DNA of 64,000 nt from JAAFHB01 sp038236995 (GCA_038236995.1 JBBRZE010000002.1:62001-126000), one strand, 5' to 3'; numbered from the stretch's first letter, positions 26,885 to 37,381 are shown. Notes: generated by a model from the sequence alone, not told the origin. Made by a program: numbers and translations.

Positions 26885-28438
26885 TTACTTACTGTTCTCT
26901 GAATTTAATTCTGTTATAGAAGCCTTCAATAATTTAATACTACCAAATTCCGAATACAACTCAAACGATTCGAAAGTCTCGTCCGGGTAACAAAGCGAGG
27001 TCATTGCTATTCTATTTCCGCAAGCGAACAATTCCACTGAACCATTATCAACCAAAATATACCAGTCAGTAGTTGGATTATTAAATGTGTAAGATGCACC
27101 AGTTATCCGTTCAAATTTGTCGGAAATTGGATTCTTCATAAGTTTTGACCTGTCAATATAATAGTAGTTCATTTCAGCTCTATATCCAATGGATAAATTC
27201 CTACCTGATTTTGTTTTGAAATTCACGCCATAGTCCCGGGCTCCCCATATTGCATAACGATTTGTGTTATCAAATACAAGCCTCAGAACAAAAGGCATTT
27301 TAGGGAACGGGTTTTTGTCGAAGATGCTTTTTTTGCCTGAAAGTTGCATCTCATTGATAGTCTCAGTTTTACCATAGAGTTTGTTTAGTTCTTTTATGGG
27401 GGTAGAAGTAAGCAGATAGGAATCTCCTTCCAAAACTAAATCTAAATTACGTGGGAAAGTCATACTTCCTCGCCATGTTTCAGTAGGTGTTTGATTCGCG
27501 TAGTTCCAGCAACTCATCCATCCCACCATTATCTTCCGATTATCTGGAGCATCATTGAAAATCATTCCTGCATAATTATCATTGCCATAATCAACCCATA
27601 GTTCGCGAGTTTGCGTCATTTTAAATTCAGTACCGTTAAAATCGCCAACGAAATAGCGGATTGCAGGTGCTCCGTCAGCAGGTCCGCCATTCATACTTAC
27701 CATTAATACCCATTTGGTCAAATCACTATTTGCAATTTTTATGGGGAATAAATCAGAACTTTGCCATCCACCTTCAGTGTTTATATTGTCACCAAATTCA
27801 CTCAACAAATCCCATTGTATACAATCCGGAGATGAATAGATTTGAATTGCCGAACCAATGGAGACTGTCATCAACCATTGTTTTGAAAAGTTGTTCCATG
27901 ATACTTTCGGATTGCAAAAAACGGGATCTGTACTATTTATTAACACAGGAATATTATATTTTACCCATGTACGTCCTTTATCAAGGCTATAGGCCAAAAC
28001 GATTGAATGTTCTGACGATGTTTCATTTTGCTCTTTAACAGAGTCATGATAAGTATAAAAAGCAATTAAGGGTGGGTTTTCATTCGAACCAAATCCTGAG
28101 GTGTTATGCAAATCAGCAATAACGCTTCCGGAATAAATCTGACCAGAACTATCAGGAGAAATAGCTGTAGGTAGTTGCTCCCAATGCACTAAATCGCGGC
28201 TGATAGCATGTCCCCAATGTATATTCCCGAAAACTGCTTGTGTCGGATTGATTTGATGGAAAAGATGGTATTCGCCTTCATAATACAAGAGTCCGGAAGG
28301 CTCACCTGTCCAGTTCTTGTTGAGCGAATAATGAATCAGAGGACGAAATTTTTCATCATTGCTCTTCTTTTCAATATCGCATGAATACACAAAAAATACG
28401 ATTGCCATTACAATTCCAAATGTTATCCGGTTTTTCAT
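26885..28438 (-). CDS. GH32 homologue lipoprotein lacking all three catalytic residues (pseudoenzyme)
   Basis: Starting at 28438 gives 517 residues with a lipoprotein signal peptide (VYSC, Cys20) followed by acidic DIEKKSNDE, as expected for surface export. A longer frame to 28498 overlaps the preceding gene and spoils the signal peptide, so I prefer the shorter start. The GH32 fold is clear (YYEGEYHLFHQ, WGHAISRDLVHWE, VELFACGNR), yet each catalytic site is changed: WMNDPNG is WTGEPSG (D to E46), RDPK is CNPK (D to N176), and WECPD is WQSSD (E to Q226). The substitutions are near-isosteric, which suggests retained binding without hydrolysis. The gene lies 13 bases after the LamG-GH32 gene. 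I infer a surface fructan-binding role. Confidence 0.85.
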   Translation of the reverse strand: MKNRITFGIVMAIVFFVYSCDIEKKSNDEKFRPLIHYSLNKNWTGEPSGLLYYEGEYHLFHQINPTQAVFGNIHWGHAISRDLVHWEQLPTAISPDSSGQIYSGSVIADLHNTSGFGSNENPPLIAFYTYHDSVKEQNETSSEHSIVLAYSLDKGRTWVKYNIPVLINSTDPVFCNPKVSWNNFSKQWLMTVSIGSAIQIYSSPDCIQWDLLSEFGDNINTEGGWQSSDLFPIKIANSDLTKWVLMVSMNGGPADGAPAIRYFVGDFNGTEFKMTQTRELWVDYGNDNYAGMIFNDAPDNRKIMVGWMSCWNYANQTPTETWRGSMTFPRNLDLVLEGDSYLLTSTPIKELNKLYGKTETINEMQLSGKKSIFDKNPFPKMPFVLRLVFDNTNRYAIWGARDYGVNFKTKSGRNLSIGYRAEMNYYYIDRSKLMKNPISDKFERITGASYTFNNPTTDWYILVDNGSVELFACGNRIAMTSLCYPDETFESFELYSEFGSIKLLKASITELNSENSK

Positions 28439-28451
28439 TCTTTTCAATAAT

Positions 28452-30665
28452 TTATTTTGCCCAGGAAGACTTAAGAGAGTAAACATTAGCATTAACAATA
28501 TTAATCTCTCCTTTTGTGGTGAACGAATAGGATTTGTCCTCTGATTTAGGCATATAACAACTGGTAATTACTATTTTACCATCATTCCCATATACTTCTA
28601 TGGTAGACCTGTCTACCAAAATCCGAAGCTTTATTTTTCCATCAATAGGTGCTAAAGGAGCTTCTCCTAAATTATTCGAAAAATTAATGTTTGACGTCTT
28701 ATCTGATCTCCAATTATCTGGAACAATATCATTTCCAACTGAAGGGCCTCCACATGAGATTGTCATTTTAGCTGCATCATAATGTATGGTTGCTCCTCTG
28801 GCGCCAATTTCAAATGAAGTTGATTTCATGGGGTCAATCTCAATATTGATATCATATAAATCTCCATTCAAATCCTTAAAAAGATTTGTCCCGTCTTGAA
28901 GACTTAGATTGTTCCACTTATTTTCTTTATCGTAGAGATTACTGATTTCACGTACCGGTACTCTGAAAGCTCTGACACCTTCAGGAGTTGTCCGCAAGGT
29001 TAGTTCCGTTGGAAAATTCATTTGTTGTTCAAAGGGCATGCCAGGGTAGCGTTTCGTTGGCATCCATGCAATATGAATACTTCTGCCATCTGGCACATTA
29101 CTCCAAGTTTGTGCCGCATAAAAATTCTTTCCGTAATCACCTCGAATAACCTTTGTCTCGGGTATAAAATTTGTGCCATCAAACGATCCAATCATATAAT
29201 TACCGTTTGCTCCAAAGAACAACCATTTTTTATTGGCTATATTTCCATCGACAGGCAAGGCTTCGAATCCCGGGCATTCAGCAACGCCCTCCAATGAAAC
29301 TGTAGTAAGATGTTTCCATACTTTTAAATCAGTTGATGAAAATAATCCAAAGTCAAATGCTTTATCCATATATAAAGACATTATCCATTTTTTCGAACCT
29401 TCATCCCATACAACTTTAGGGTCGCGATTTGAATTATAAATATTTGGAATTACCGGATTCTGATCATAGTAGGAAAAGGTTTTCCCTCCGTCCGTACTAT
29501 AGGCAATACATTGTGTACACTTTGGCCCTAAACCAGCATCTGGATTTCCTCCGTTAGTAATAAATGCAACGATTGTTTTCTCATTTCCGATCTGAAAACC
29601 AGCGCAATTATTTACATCAACAACTGCGGACCCCGACCAACAGCCTGACCATACCTTATGCGGTGTTATATGATTTGGTGTTTGTTCCCAATGAATTAAG
29701 TCTTTACTCGTAGCATGACCCCAGTCTTTGTAAGCTCCGGGACGATTAGTGGGCATATATTGGAAGAAAAGATGATAAACGCCATTATAATAAACTAAAC
29801 CGTTAGGATCGTTTAACCAGTTTTTCTTTGCAGAAAAGTGAAACTGCGGTCTATACTCTTCTTTATAATAGTCGGGTTTACCGTCTTTTAACATTGTTAC
29901 TCCAGATAATTTTTCAACTTCTTGATCAGACAAATAGCAATTCCAAAGGGCAACATGGTCAATAAACCCTTTAAATTTTGCTTCTACCTGATTTTCCGAA
30001 ACTGATGCATATCCATACGGTTGCTTATACTGCGCTCCGATAAGAACAGGTCTGCGATTCCAATCTCTTATTTCTCCCACTGTGATTTCATCATCGCGAA
30101 GAAATCCATCTACGTACAACTCGGATATTTTGCCATTGAACCGGAGCAAAATATCGTGCCATTGTGTTAATTCCTCTTTGGGGAGTTTATATTTCAACAA
30201 GTGGGCTCCACCAATATCATCACTCCCAATTTTGGATTCAATATAAACATCTTCTTGAATAGTATTTAGTGAGATACTATATGCTATATTTTGGTCATTT
30301 CCGGCTTTATTCAGTAAGGGAACAAAACCGCTAACTGAGTCTGCCTTCATTCTGACCAAAATAGAAATATTTTTTCCCGTAAGATTCAACGCTTCATTTG
30401 TTCCCTGTCCTGCATCAAACCAACCACCATTAAATTGTGAAGCAATGCCATCGCCTCCTCTTATTTTTGATGCTTTTGCATCTTCTCCCTTAAGTTTGAC
30501 AAAAGGCACATCTCCATGTGCAATTAACGGACTTCTCTGTGCCGACAAATCATTTAAATCGGAAAGAGACCATACTGCAATTGCATCTTTGAAGTTATCC
30601 GAAGAATTGCAGGATGAAATTAAAATTACGGAACAGATTGTCACAATTAATGCGTCTAATTTCAT
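28452..30665 (-). CDS. LamG-like domain plus GH32 lipoprotein
   Basis: Surface or periplasmic fructanase of 737 residues. The lipobox ISSC (Cys19) marks a lipoprotein. Residues 30-260 form a laminin-G/concanavalin-like domain (WHDILLRFNGKISELYVDG, FKGFIDHVALWN), which often binds carbohydrate. The GH32 core starts near residue 270 with an intact triad: D286 in WLNDPNG, D415 in NRDPKVVW and E463 in AECPGFE. It is the first gene after the SusCD pair, beyond the hairpin at 30904-30944, and may make the first cuts at the cell surface. Its last bases are 13 before the pseudoenzyme start. Confidence 0.92.
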   Translation of the reverse strand: MKLDALIVTICSVILISSCNSSDNFKDAIAVWSLSDLNDLSAQRSPLIAHGDVPFVKLKGEDAKASKIRGGDGIASQFNGGWFDAGQGTNEALNLTGKNISILVRMKADSVSGFVPLLNKAGNDQNIAYSISLNTIQEDVYIESKIGSDDIGGAHLLKYKLPKEELTQWHDILLRFNGKISELYVDGFLRDDEITVGEIRDWNRRPVLIGAQYKQPYGYASVSENQVEAKFKGFIDHVALWNCYLSDQEVEKLSGVTMLKDGKPDYYKEEYRPQFHFSAKKNWLNDPNGLVYYNGVYHLFFQYMPTNRPGAYKDWGHATSKDLIHWEQTPNHITPHKVWSGCWSGSAVVDVNNCAGFQIGNEKTIVAFITNGGNPDAGLGPKCTQCIAYSTDGGKTFSYYDQNPVIPNIYNSNRDPKVVWDEGSKKWIMSLYMDKAFDFGLFSSTDLKVWKHLTTVSLEGVAECPGFEALPVDGNIANKKWLFFGANGNYMIGSFDGTNFIPETKVIRGDYGKNFYAAQTWSNVPDGRSIHIAWMPTKRYPGMPFEQQMNFPTELTLRTTPEGVRAFRVPVREISNLYDKENKWNNLSLQDGTNLFKDLNGDLYDINIEIDPMKSTSFEIGARGATIHYDAAKMTISCGGPSVGNDIVPDNWRSDKTSNINFSNNLGEAPLAPIDGKIKLRILVDRSTIEVYGNDGKIVITSCYMPKSEDKSYSFTTKGEINIVNANVYSLKSSWAK

Positions 30666-30903
30666 AGTATTTTGTCTTTTGTTGGTTTTACCTATTATTC
30701 CAAACCCAGTTTTATTTTAAACATCTCGCGATCATCCCTGAAAAGAATGCCATCAGTTCCATTTTCAGAAACTACTATTTTGCAAATCAAGGCCAGTTGT
30801 AGAAGAAATCATCAATCGTGTCATTACAAAATAATCACCCTACTGCAAGGCTTATTGACAATTGTATCTAAAACGTAAAGGGAAAAACTAATTAGCGTAA
30901 TAT

Positions 30904-30944
30904 AATGTAAGCTAAAGCCTTTTACATGGCTTTAGACTTACATT
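30904..30944 (-). terminator. Strong stem-loop after susD
   Basis: AATGTAAG-C-TAAAGCC and GGCTTTAGACTTACATT pair over about 15 base pairs with one small bulge and an 8-base loop. The stem-loop lies 50-90 bases past the SusD stop, in the 327-base gap before the GH32 genes. It probably ends part of the transcription or stabilises the susCD message, so SusCD is made in excess over the enzymes. The rest of the gap holds nothing recognisable. Confidence 0.6.
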
Positions 30945-30992
30945 ACTTACTTACTAATCAAAGTGCTTGGAGGATAATCTGTTATTCGATAT

Positions 30993-32720
30993 TTACCATC
31001 CCACGTTTTGTTTATACAAACCTTTTACATAACTAATTTGTGTTTGGGGGATAGGGAAAAATTCGTCACGGTTCTTTGTGAATTTAGCATCTTTCAAATA
31101 TGTGCGTCTTGTTTTCTCGACTTCAAAATACTTGTTCATTGTTTCTGCTGCAATGCCCCAGCGAACCAAGTCAAAGAACCATTTGCCTTCGGTCGCAAAT
31201 TCCAAATGACGTTCACCTTGCAGTGCTTTGAGAGCAAAATCCTTATCCCATGCAGGACAGTTTTGACCAGGTTTATAGATCTGAACATCAAACTTACCGG
31301 TTGGAGTGCCATCTGCAAATTTAAGCCTTCCGGTACTACTTGCTGCACGTTCACGTATTTTGTTAATCAATGTTAGCGCTTCGTTTAAATCACCACCAAC
31401 TTGTATCAGAGCCTCAGCTCTCCAAAGCATAACTTCGTCTAATCGGATCACATCATAATTCAAACTACTACCCATAAACGGATTGGTCTTTCTAAAACAT
31501 GGACATGATGGAAGAACAAGTAATTTTTGGCTCATCGAATACCCATAAACTTCTGGTGTACGTAACCAACTGTTCTGCATTACGAAATTAGGGTCATATT
31601 TCCAGGGCATTTCTGGAACACAGGCCGAGTGCAATAACCGTGGGTCCATTGGTGTATTTGCAAATGCAGCTTTGTTGTTAAGTAAAGTTCCGGTGTTGAA
31701 ATTATCGAAATCAGGAACTCCATTAACAGTTTTGAAGCAATTCATCATATTTGTCGATGGTTGCAAAAATCCGCAGCAACCGTATTCAGAATTGACCGGA
31801 TATATCAACCAGGAGTTCAGACGTCCAACGGGCGAATTGTCATTGTTTGCTGAATATTGTATCGCCCAGATAGACTCCTGTCCATTCTCATATTCCCATA
31901 AAAAATTTTGAGCAAAATCAGGAAACAGACTTCTACCGGAATTATCAATAACGTCTTTGCAGAGGCTTGCCACTTCGGTAAGTTTGTCTTTGTTAATGGT
32001 TGTAACATTGTTGTTTGCATCCTGTTCATAGGCGGCAAAGAGTAATGTTTTAGCCAGATAGGCCTTTGCAGCAAATTTTGTTGGTCTTCCCACTTCAGGT
32101 TGTGTCGCTGGAAGATTTGCAACTGCAAAGCGTAAATCTTCGATCAACTTATTCCAAAGTTCCTGATCACTTAGTGCATCATTACTTACTTTATCATATT
32201 CTTCAACTGGCGTATTCTCATCGATATATGGGAAAAATTTAAAGCATAATTTCATATACATATAGATATGAGCCCGCAAAAAGCGCAATTCAGCAATGCG
32301 CTGCACCCTAAGTGGATACTCGGCATCCGTCAATAGTTGAGCTCTTCGAAGTGCATCGTGAACACGACCTACTGCCACATAATGAACCCACCATAAATTA
32401 TCCAGATCTCCCGAGGTTGTTGCTTGCATATAAGTAAATGTTTCCCACAGATTTCGTTCTCCATTATCGTTCGTACCAGAACCTCCTTTATATGCTTCAC
32501 CTCCACGAACTGATCCTTCTTCGTAAGGCATACCAAACTGTTTATTGAAATGGTTTTGCCCGCAAAACGAATATGCGGCATTGATCATTTGCTCAACTTT
32601 ATCTGGTGTATTTAAGTCACTGTCCGATATTATTCCTTGTGGCTTTAGATCAAGCATCGAAGTGCATGAGATAGAAAGCAATAGGAAAATGCTAAAGCTT
32701 AATATATTTATTGTTTTCAT
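30993..32720 (-). CDS. SusD/RagB-like fructan-binding lipoprotein
   Basis: Outer-membrane lipoprotein that caps the SusC barrel and binds the oligosaccharide. The 575 residues begin with a signal peptide and lipobox SISC (Cys20), then the SusD start MLDLKPQG. The TPR-rich body is visible as LRFLRAHIYMYMKLC and KFAAKAYLAKTLL, and the C-terminus has the typical VIRLDEVMLWRAEALI, FALKALQGERHLEFATEGKWFFDLVRWG and FFPIPQTQI. It lies 27 bases after the SusC stop. Specificity for fructan is inferred from the downstream GH32 genes. Confidence 0.95.
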   Translation of the reverse strand: MKTINILSFSIFLLLSISCTSMLDLKPQGIISDSDLNTPDKVEQMINAAYSFCGQNHFNKQFGMPYEEGSVRGGEAYKGGSGTNDNGERNLWETFTYMQATTSGDLDNLWWVHYVAVGRVHDALRRAQLLTDAEYPLRVQRIAELRFLRAHIYMYMKLCFKFFPYIDENTPVEEYDKVSNDALSDQELWNKLIEDLRFAVANLPATQPEVGRPTKFAAKAYLAKTLLFAAYEQDANNNVTTINKDKLTEVASLCKDVIDNSGRSLFPDFAQNFLWEYENGQESIWAIQYSANNDNSPVGRLNSWLIYPVNSEYGCCGFLQPSTNMMNCFKTVNGVPDFDNFNTGTLLNNKAAFANTPMDPRLLHSACVPEMPWKYDPNFVMQNSWLRTPEVYGYSMSQKLLVLPSCPCFRKTNPFMGSSLNYDVIRLDEVMLWRAEALIQVGGDLNEALTLINKIRERAASSTGRLKFADGTPTGKFDVQIYKPGQNCPAWDKDFALKALQGERHLEFATEGKWFFDLVRWGIAAETMNKYFEVEKTRRTYLKDAKFTKNRDEFFPIPQTQISYVKGLYKQNVGW

Positions 32721-32747
32721 ATATTATAATATTTGAATTTAAATTAA

Positions 32748-35700
32748 TTAGAACGTTACATTCAAGCCCATAGTCACAGACAATGGCAAAGGGTAGCTAT
32801 TACCAGGAGTTTCTGGGTCGAGACCTGTGTAGGCATTGTTGCCCCATGTTTTCATCAGGGTTGCAATATTGTCGGCTCTGAGCGATACTCTTGCTCGTTT
32901 AATTTTGATTGAATTAGCAAATTTCGCTGGAATAGTATATCCCAGTTCTGCATTTCTGATTTTCATATAGGAGCCACTTTCTACATAATAGGTGGAGAAA
33001 CGTCCTTCATCATTGTAGTTATTAATTGACATAGCCGGAATAGTTGAATTGGTATTCGTAGGAGTCCATGCATCCAGTAATCGTGTACCGTAATTTTCTC
33101 CCACAGTACCCAATGCATAGATATCAGTCCATGATTTCCATCCGCTAACATTTAAATCTTTACCCAATGCTCCGTTAAAGAATATATTGAAATCAAAGTC
33201 TTTCCAGGTTAGTGCAACCGTCAGACCATATTCTAATTTAGAATCTCCAATCCCTATCCAGGTACGGTCTTTACTATCAATTTTACCGTCGCCACTGATA
33301 TCTACATAGCGAATCCGACCTGGAGCTGCACCAATTTGAGTAGGAGCCGCATCAACTTCAGCTTGAGTTTGAAAAAGACCATCAGCGACGTAACCATACA
33401 ATGAATTTCTCGGACGACCAAGAATATTTTGATCTACCCCGTTACCCGCAAAATTGTTTATTACATCGATTGGTACATGTACTATCGTTTGTTTATTATG
33501 CGAGAAAACCCCGTTTAGCTCAATTCCTAAGTCTCCCAGTTTATCAATGTAGTTAATTGAAAATTCATAACCCTTATTATCGATATCTGCTCCGTTAACC
33601 CACTTGCTGGCACCTTCTCCTAAGGTTGCAACATATCCGGGCTTCATCAGAATGTCTTTTGTAGATTTCAAATAGTAATCGAATGAACCACTTAGTTTTG
33701 AATTGAAAAAAGCGAAATCCAATCCAAAGTTATGCTGCGCCGTAGTTTCCCACTTTAAATCAGGATTACCGCCTTGTGTTCGACGAAATCCTGCTGGCAA
33801 ATTACCCCCCTGTCCTGTGAAATCGTAGGCAGTTCCCCAATTCCAGTCCCAAAGATTATTGCCATCGTATAGTGACTGATACATTTGACTGCCGGCATAG
33901 TCGTCAATGCGCGAGTTCCCGTTTTGTCCCCATCCATAGCGAAGTTTAAGCTGCGAAAATCCGGATAGAAGTTCACTGAGATACTGTTCCTGTTTTAAAA
34001 CCCACCCAAGAGAGAATGCAGGAAATGTCGCCCAACGGTTATTGGTTCCGAATACAGAAGAGGCATCGCGGCGTAAAGTAACAGAGGCTAAATAGCGGGA
34101 ATCGAAATTGTAGTTGAATTTTCCGAACCATGAAATCATCGTATTATTACTACCATTTCCACCATTATCTTTTTCTGCTTCACCTGAATCTAATTGCATG
34201 TAATCGGTAGATTCTAATGCGTACACTCTTCTGCTTCCCCAAAATTGTTTATAAGAATGTACAATGGTTTCCTGTCCGGCCATGAAGTCGAAATTGTGCT
34301 TTCCCAAATCAAATACATACTGAAGAGTATTACTATTATTCCAGTTGGAATCATAGTTTGCTGCTTGTGTAACTTTATTTTTATCTTCACTCAGAAATCC
34401 GGATTTATACTTCAAATCCATGCTTTTATTCCAATATCCGGTAAAATCCATGCCAAAAGATGAACGGAAAGTAAGACCTTTAATAAACTCGATATTGATA
34501 AATGTATTCCCAAATAACCGCATATTGTCCGACTTGTTTTGAAGATTGTCTGCAATCAATCGTGCAGGGTTTTGACGGTCACTCATACCACCAATAGGAC
34601 CTCCCCAACCAATTCCATCGACTGTATGGACTGGAACAATAGACATCAAAGATTTTGTGCCACCTAAGTTGCCATCACCAATACTACTGCTTTGACTCCA
34701 CTTTGATACGGTGAAATTCTCACCAACTTTTATTCGTCCGTCTAACCATGAATAATCGGTATTTACTCGACCATTTATACGGTTGAAAAAGCTACCTCTA
34801 ATAGTTCCTTTATTATCATAGTAATCGATAGAAAAAATTGAATGTCCGCTTTCTCCTCCAGTTGAGAGAGTTACGTTATACTGCTGAACCTGGCCAGTTC
34901 GCAGGATTTCCTTTTGCCAATCTGTATCAGCAGATTTCATGGTCTTAGCTGCCGGATCAAGGTATTCTCGCCAGGTAACACCATCTAATACGAAATTTCC
35001 ATTTGTATCTTTATGGTCAGTGTATTGGTACAAACCGCCAATTCCTACAACGTTGGGATCAGCATTCGGATTATCGTTTTTAATCGCCCAATATTGAGCA
35101 GTTCCACGTTGTTCGGTATTCATCAACTGGTATGGTTTTGCACTGCTCACCAGTGAATACGAAGATTTAAAATCGACTGTAGTTCCTTTTTTCCCTTTAC
35201 GGGTCGTAATGATGATTACGCCGTTTGCTGCGCGCGAACCGTATATCGAAGCGGATGATGCATCTTTCAAAACTTGCATCGACTCAATATCCATTGTTCC
35301 GAGTTCTCCCATAGAGCGTGTGGTAGGATTTCCGTCAACAATATACAATGGGTCGTTATTATTCAGGGTTCCTTCGCCGCGTATTCTTACTGTAGCTGAT
35401 GGATTTGGAGAACCATTTGACGAAACTGTCATACCAGCAACTTTTCCTTGAGCAGCTTTCATTGCACTTCCTGATGTACTTGCCCTTAGTTGATCTACCT
35501 TAACCACCGAAACCGAGCCGGTAAGGTCGGCTTTCTTCTGGGTGGTGTATCCTGTAACCACTACTACATCAATCCCAATGGTTTCTTCCAGCATAACCAC
35601 ATTTATAACGGTTTTCCCTGTCGCCGCAAACTCCTGTGTTTTCATACCCACAAACGAAAACTGCAAAGTTGCATTTTCCGGAATATTGATTAGAGAGTAA

Positions 35701-36197
35701 TTACCGTTGTCGTCGGTAACAATTCCGGTAGTGGTTCCTTTTACGATTATAGAAACACCTGGAATTATTGCTCCCGAGGTGTCAGTCACCTTACCTGATA
35801 TTTTTTTGCCAGTCTGTTGCGATTCCGACAAATAGGCCGGAGCAAGGATGATCTTACGATCAATTATGGAATATACGACATCAGTTCCGACAAAGAGATC
35901 TTTTAATACTTGATCAATTTGCTCGTCTTTAGCCTCAATTGAGACTTTGCGGGTGGCATCAATTAATTTTTCGTTGTACAAAAAATAAAATTCGCTCTGA
36001 TTCTCAATTTTATCAAGAACTTTAACAAGTTCTGTATTTGAAAAGCTGATCGAAAGCTTTGTATTCTGCGAATAGGAATCAGTTGCTTGGGTTTGCAGAA
36101 ATCCGACAAGCAAAAGAAAAATAGCGATGCGCATAATTAGGAGTAGTTTTTTTAGGGAATGATACAGCAATCTCCCGACTGAATTATTTTTATTCAT
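32748..36197 (-). CDS. SusC/RagA-like TonB-dependent transporter with STN domain
   Basis: Outer-membrane importer of 1149 residues. After the signal peptide (hydrophobic residues about 17-33) comes an STN domain (LSISFSNTELVKVLDKIENQ to ILAP, about 45-120), the module that signals to a FecR anti-sigma factor. A carboxypeptidase-regulatory-like domain follows (ISGKVTDTSGAIIPGVSI, about 130-210), then the plug with YGSRAANGVIIITTRK and a long beta-barrel ending in GLNVTF. The upstream sigma/FecR pair and the STN domain fit together as one signalling chain. The 110-base gap to FecR has a short GGAAA/TTTCC inverted repeat near 36250. Confidence 0.96.
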   Translation of the reverse strand: MNKNNSVGRLLYHSLKKLLLIMRIAIFLLLVGFLQTQATDSYSQNTKLSISFSNTELVKVLDKIENQSEFYFLYNEKLIDATRKVSIEAKDEQIDQVLKDLFVGTDVVYSIIDRKIILAPAYLSESQQTGKKISGKVTDTSGAIIPGVSIIVKGTTTGIVTDDNGNYSLINIPENATLQFSFVGMKTQEFAATGKTVINVVMLEETIGIDVVVVTGYTTQKKADLTGSVSVVKVDQLRASTSGSAMKAAQGKVAGMTVSSNGSPNPSATVRIRGEGTLNNNDPLYIVDGNPTTRSMGELGTMDIESMQVLKDASSASIYGSRAANGVIIITTRKGKKGTTVDFKSSYSLVSSAKPYQLMNTEQRGTAQYWAIKNDNPNADPNVVGIGGLYQYTDHKDTNGNFVLDGVTWREYLDPAAKTMKSADTDWQKEILRTGQVQQYNVTLSTGGESGHSIFSIDYYDNKGTIRGSFFNRINGRVNTDYSWLDGRIKVGENFTVSKWSQSSSIGDGNLGGTKSLMSIVPVHTVDGIGWGGPIGGMSDRQNPARLIADNLQNKSDNMRLFGNTFINIEFIKGLTFRSSFGMDFTGYWNKSMDLKYKSGFLSEDKNKVTQAANYDSNWNNSNTLQYVFDLGKHNFDFMAGQETIVHSYKQFWGSRRVYALESTDYMQLDSGEAEKDNGGNGSNNTMISWFGKFNYNFDSRYLASVTLRRDASSVFGTNNRWATFPAFSLGWVLKQEQYLSELLSGFSQLKLRYGWGQNGNSRIDDYAGSQMYQSLYDGNNLWDWNWGTAYDFTGQGGNLPAGFRRTQGGNPDLKWETTAQHNFGLDFAFFNSKLSGSFDYYLKSTKDILMKPGYVATLGEGASKWVNGADIDNKGYEFSINYIDKLGDLGIELNGVFSHNKQTIVHVPIDVINNFAGNGVDQNILGRPRNSLYGYVADGLFQTQAEVDAAPTQIGAAPGRIRYVDISGDGKIDSKDRTWIGIGDSKLEYGLTVALTWKDFDFNIFFNGALGKDLNVSGWKSWTDIYALGTVGENYGTRLLDAWTPTNTNSTIPAMSINNYNDEGRFSTYYVESGSYMKIRNAELGYTIPAKFANSIKIKRARVSLRADNIATLMKTWGNNAYTGLDPETPGNSYPLPLSVTMGLNVTF

Positions 36198-36307
36198 ATC
36201 TTTGTATAGTTTGTTATTAAAAAAATTCCTTTTGGATGATTTTAGAGGAAATCGTTAGCGCGGTTTCCTTTTTTCATTTAGTTAACGGGTTTAGTTTTTT
36301 TCCATAT

Positions 36308-37381
36308 TTAATTTACTTTTAGGTTATTACTCTTTTTATTAGCTCTCTTATACAGTGTAACGATCACTTTTTCAAATGTTCCGTCTGATTTCATTACCCG
36401 GGGAGCAATTTTGTAACCAATAGGGGATGTCAGACCAAGCAGCCGAAGTACCTCTTCGAGCGAATCATCTTCAAATGTTGCCCGAAAAGAAAATTTTTCA
36501 AGATCTTTGTCTGCTAAAATTACTTTAACATTGTACCAGCGCTCTATCCTTCCCGCCACTTCTGTCATATTATCTCCCCTGAAAACAAGTTTACCATCAG
36601 TCCATGCTTTATATTTTGACGGATCTGTGATGGAAAGATCGATCTTACCATCATTAAATACCAGTTTTTGTGAAGGCGTCATCGTGACCTTTTGTAAAAG
36701 GTTGCCTGGATAAAACTCAACTTTTCCCTGTTGTAGTACAACCTCTACGAATTGTGCTCCTCTGTAAGCACTTACATTAAAGCTTGTGCCAAGTACTTTT
36801 ACTTTCGAATTGCCGGCACTGACTTCGAATGGACTTTTTTCGTTATGAACGACATCAAACCATGCTTCACCATCCAGCGTAATTTTCCGATTATCATTAA
36901 AAGGAAGCGAGTAGGTTAGGCTCGATCCGCTGTTTAACCAGCCAACAGTTCCATCTGGCAGGTTAAATGAAACCCTTGCACCCATTGGTGCGTGAATAAC
37001 TGAACTGACCGATTGTTCAGTAGTAGTATTTGATAATTTACCAAAATAACCAAATGTTACACCTCCTGCAATAATTAATGGCAGTAACAATATGGCAGCC
37101 ACCTTACTGTAGATATGGGTAAGCCGATGAACGAACAATTTCCGCTTGTGATTTTCTTTATTCCTGATCATGTGGTGGACATGATCCAACATATGGTTCA
37201 GATCTTGTTCTGAAGGTGTCATATTTTGATGATCACTTTCCCACTCTTTTTCAAGGTAATTACGTAAGCCGAAGTTTTCTTGGCCTTTTGAAAATAGCGT
37301 TTCGACAAACACTGTATCGTTTTTATCAGCCATTCCACTGATATATCGCTCAATTCGCTCTATTTCGATTTGATTTAACAT
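36308..37381 (-). CDS. FecR-family anti-sigma factor
   Basis: Inner-membrane regulator of 357 residues. The N-terminal cytoplasmic region (1-85) binds the sigma factor. One transmembrane helix follows (about 92-110, VAAILLLPLIIAGGVTFGYF), then the periplasmic FecR domain (SVIHAPMGARVSFNLPDGT, LDGEAWFDVVHNEKSPFEV, VKVLGTSFNVSAY) and a C-terminal DUF4974-type domain that contacts the STN domain of SusC. It lies between the sigma gene and susC and most likely holds the sigma factor inactive until fructan engages SusCD. Confidence 0.93.
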   Translation of the reverse strand: MLNQIEIERIERYISGMADKNDTVFVETLFSKGQENFGLRNYLEKEWESDHQNMTPSEQDLNHMLDHVHHMIRNKENHKRKLFVHRLTHIYSKVAAILLLPLIIAGGVTFGYFGKLSNTTTEQSVSSVIHAPMGARVSFNLPDGTVGWLNSGSSLTYSLPFNDNRKITLDGEAWFDVVHNEKSPFEVSAGNSKVKVLGTSFNVSAYRGAQFVEVVLQQGKVEFYPGNLLQKVTMTPSQKLVFNDGKIDLSITDPSKYKAWTDGKLVFRGDNMTEVAGRIERWYNVKVILADKDLEKFSFRATFEDDSLEEVLRLLGLTSPIGYKIAPRVMKSDGTFEKVIVTLYKRANKKSNNLKVN

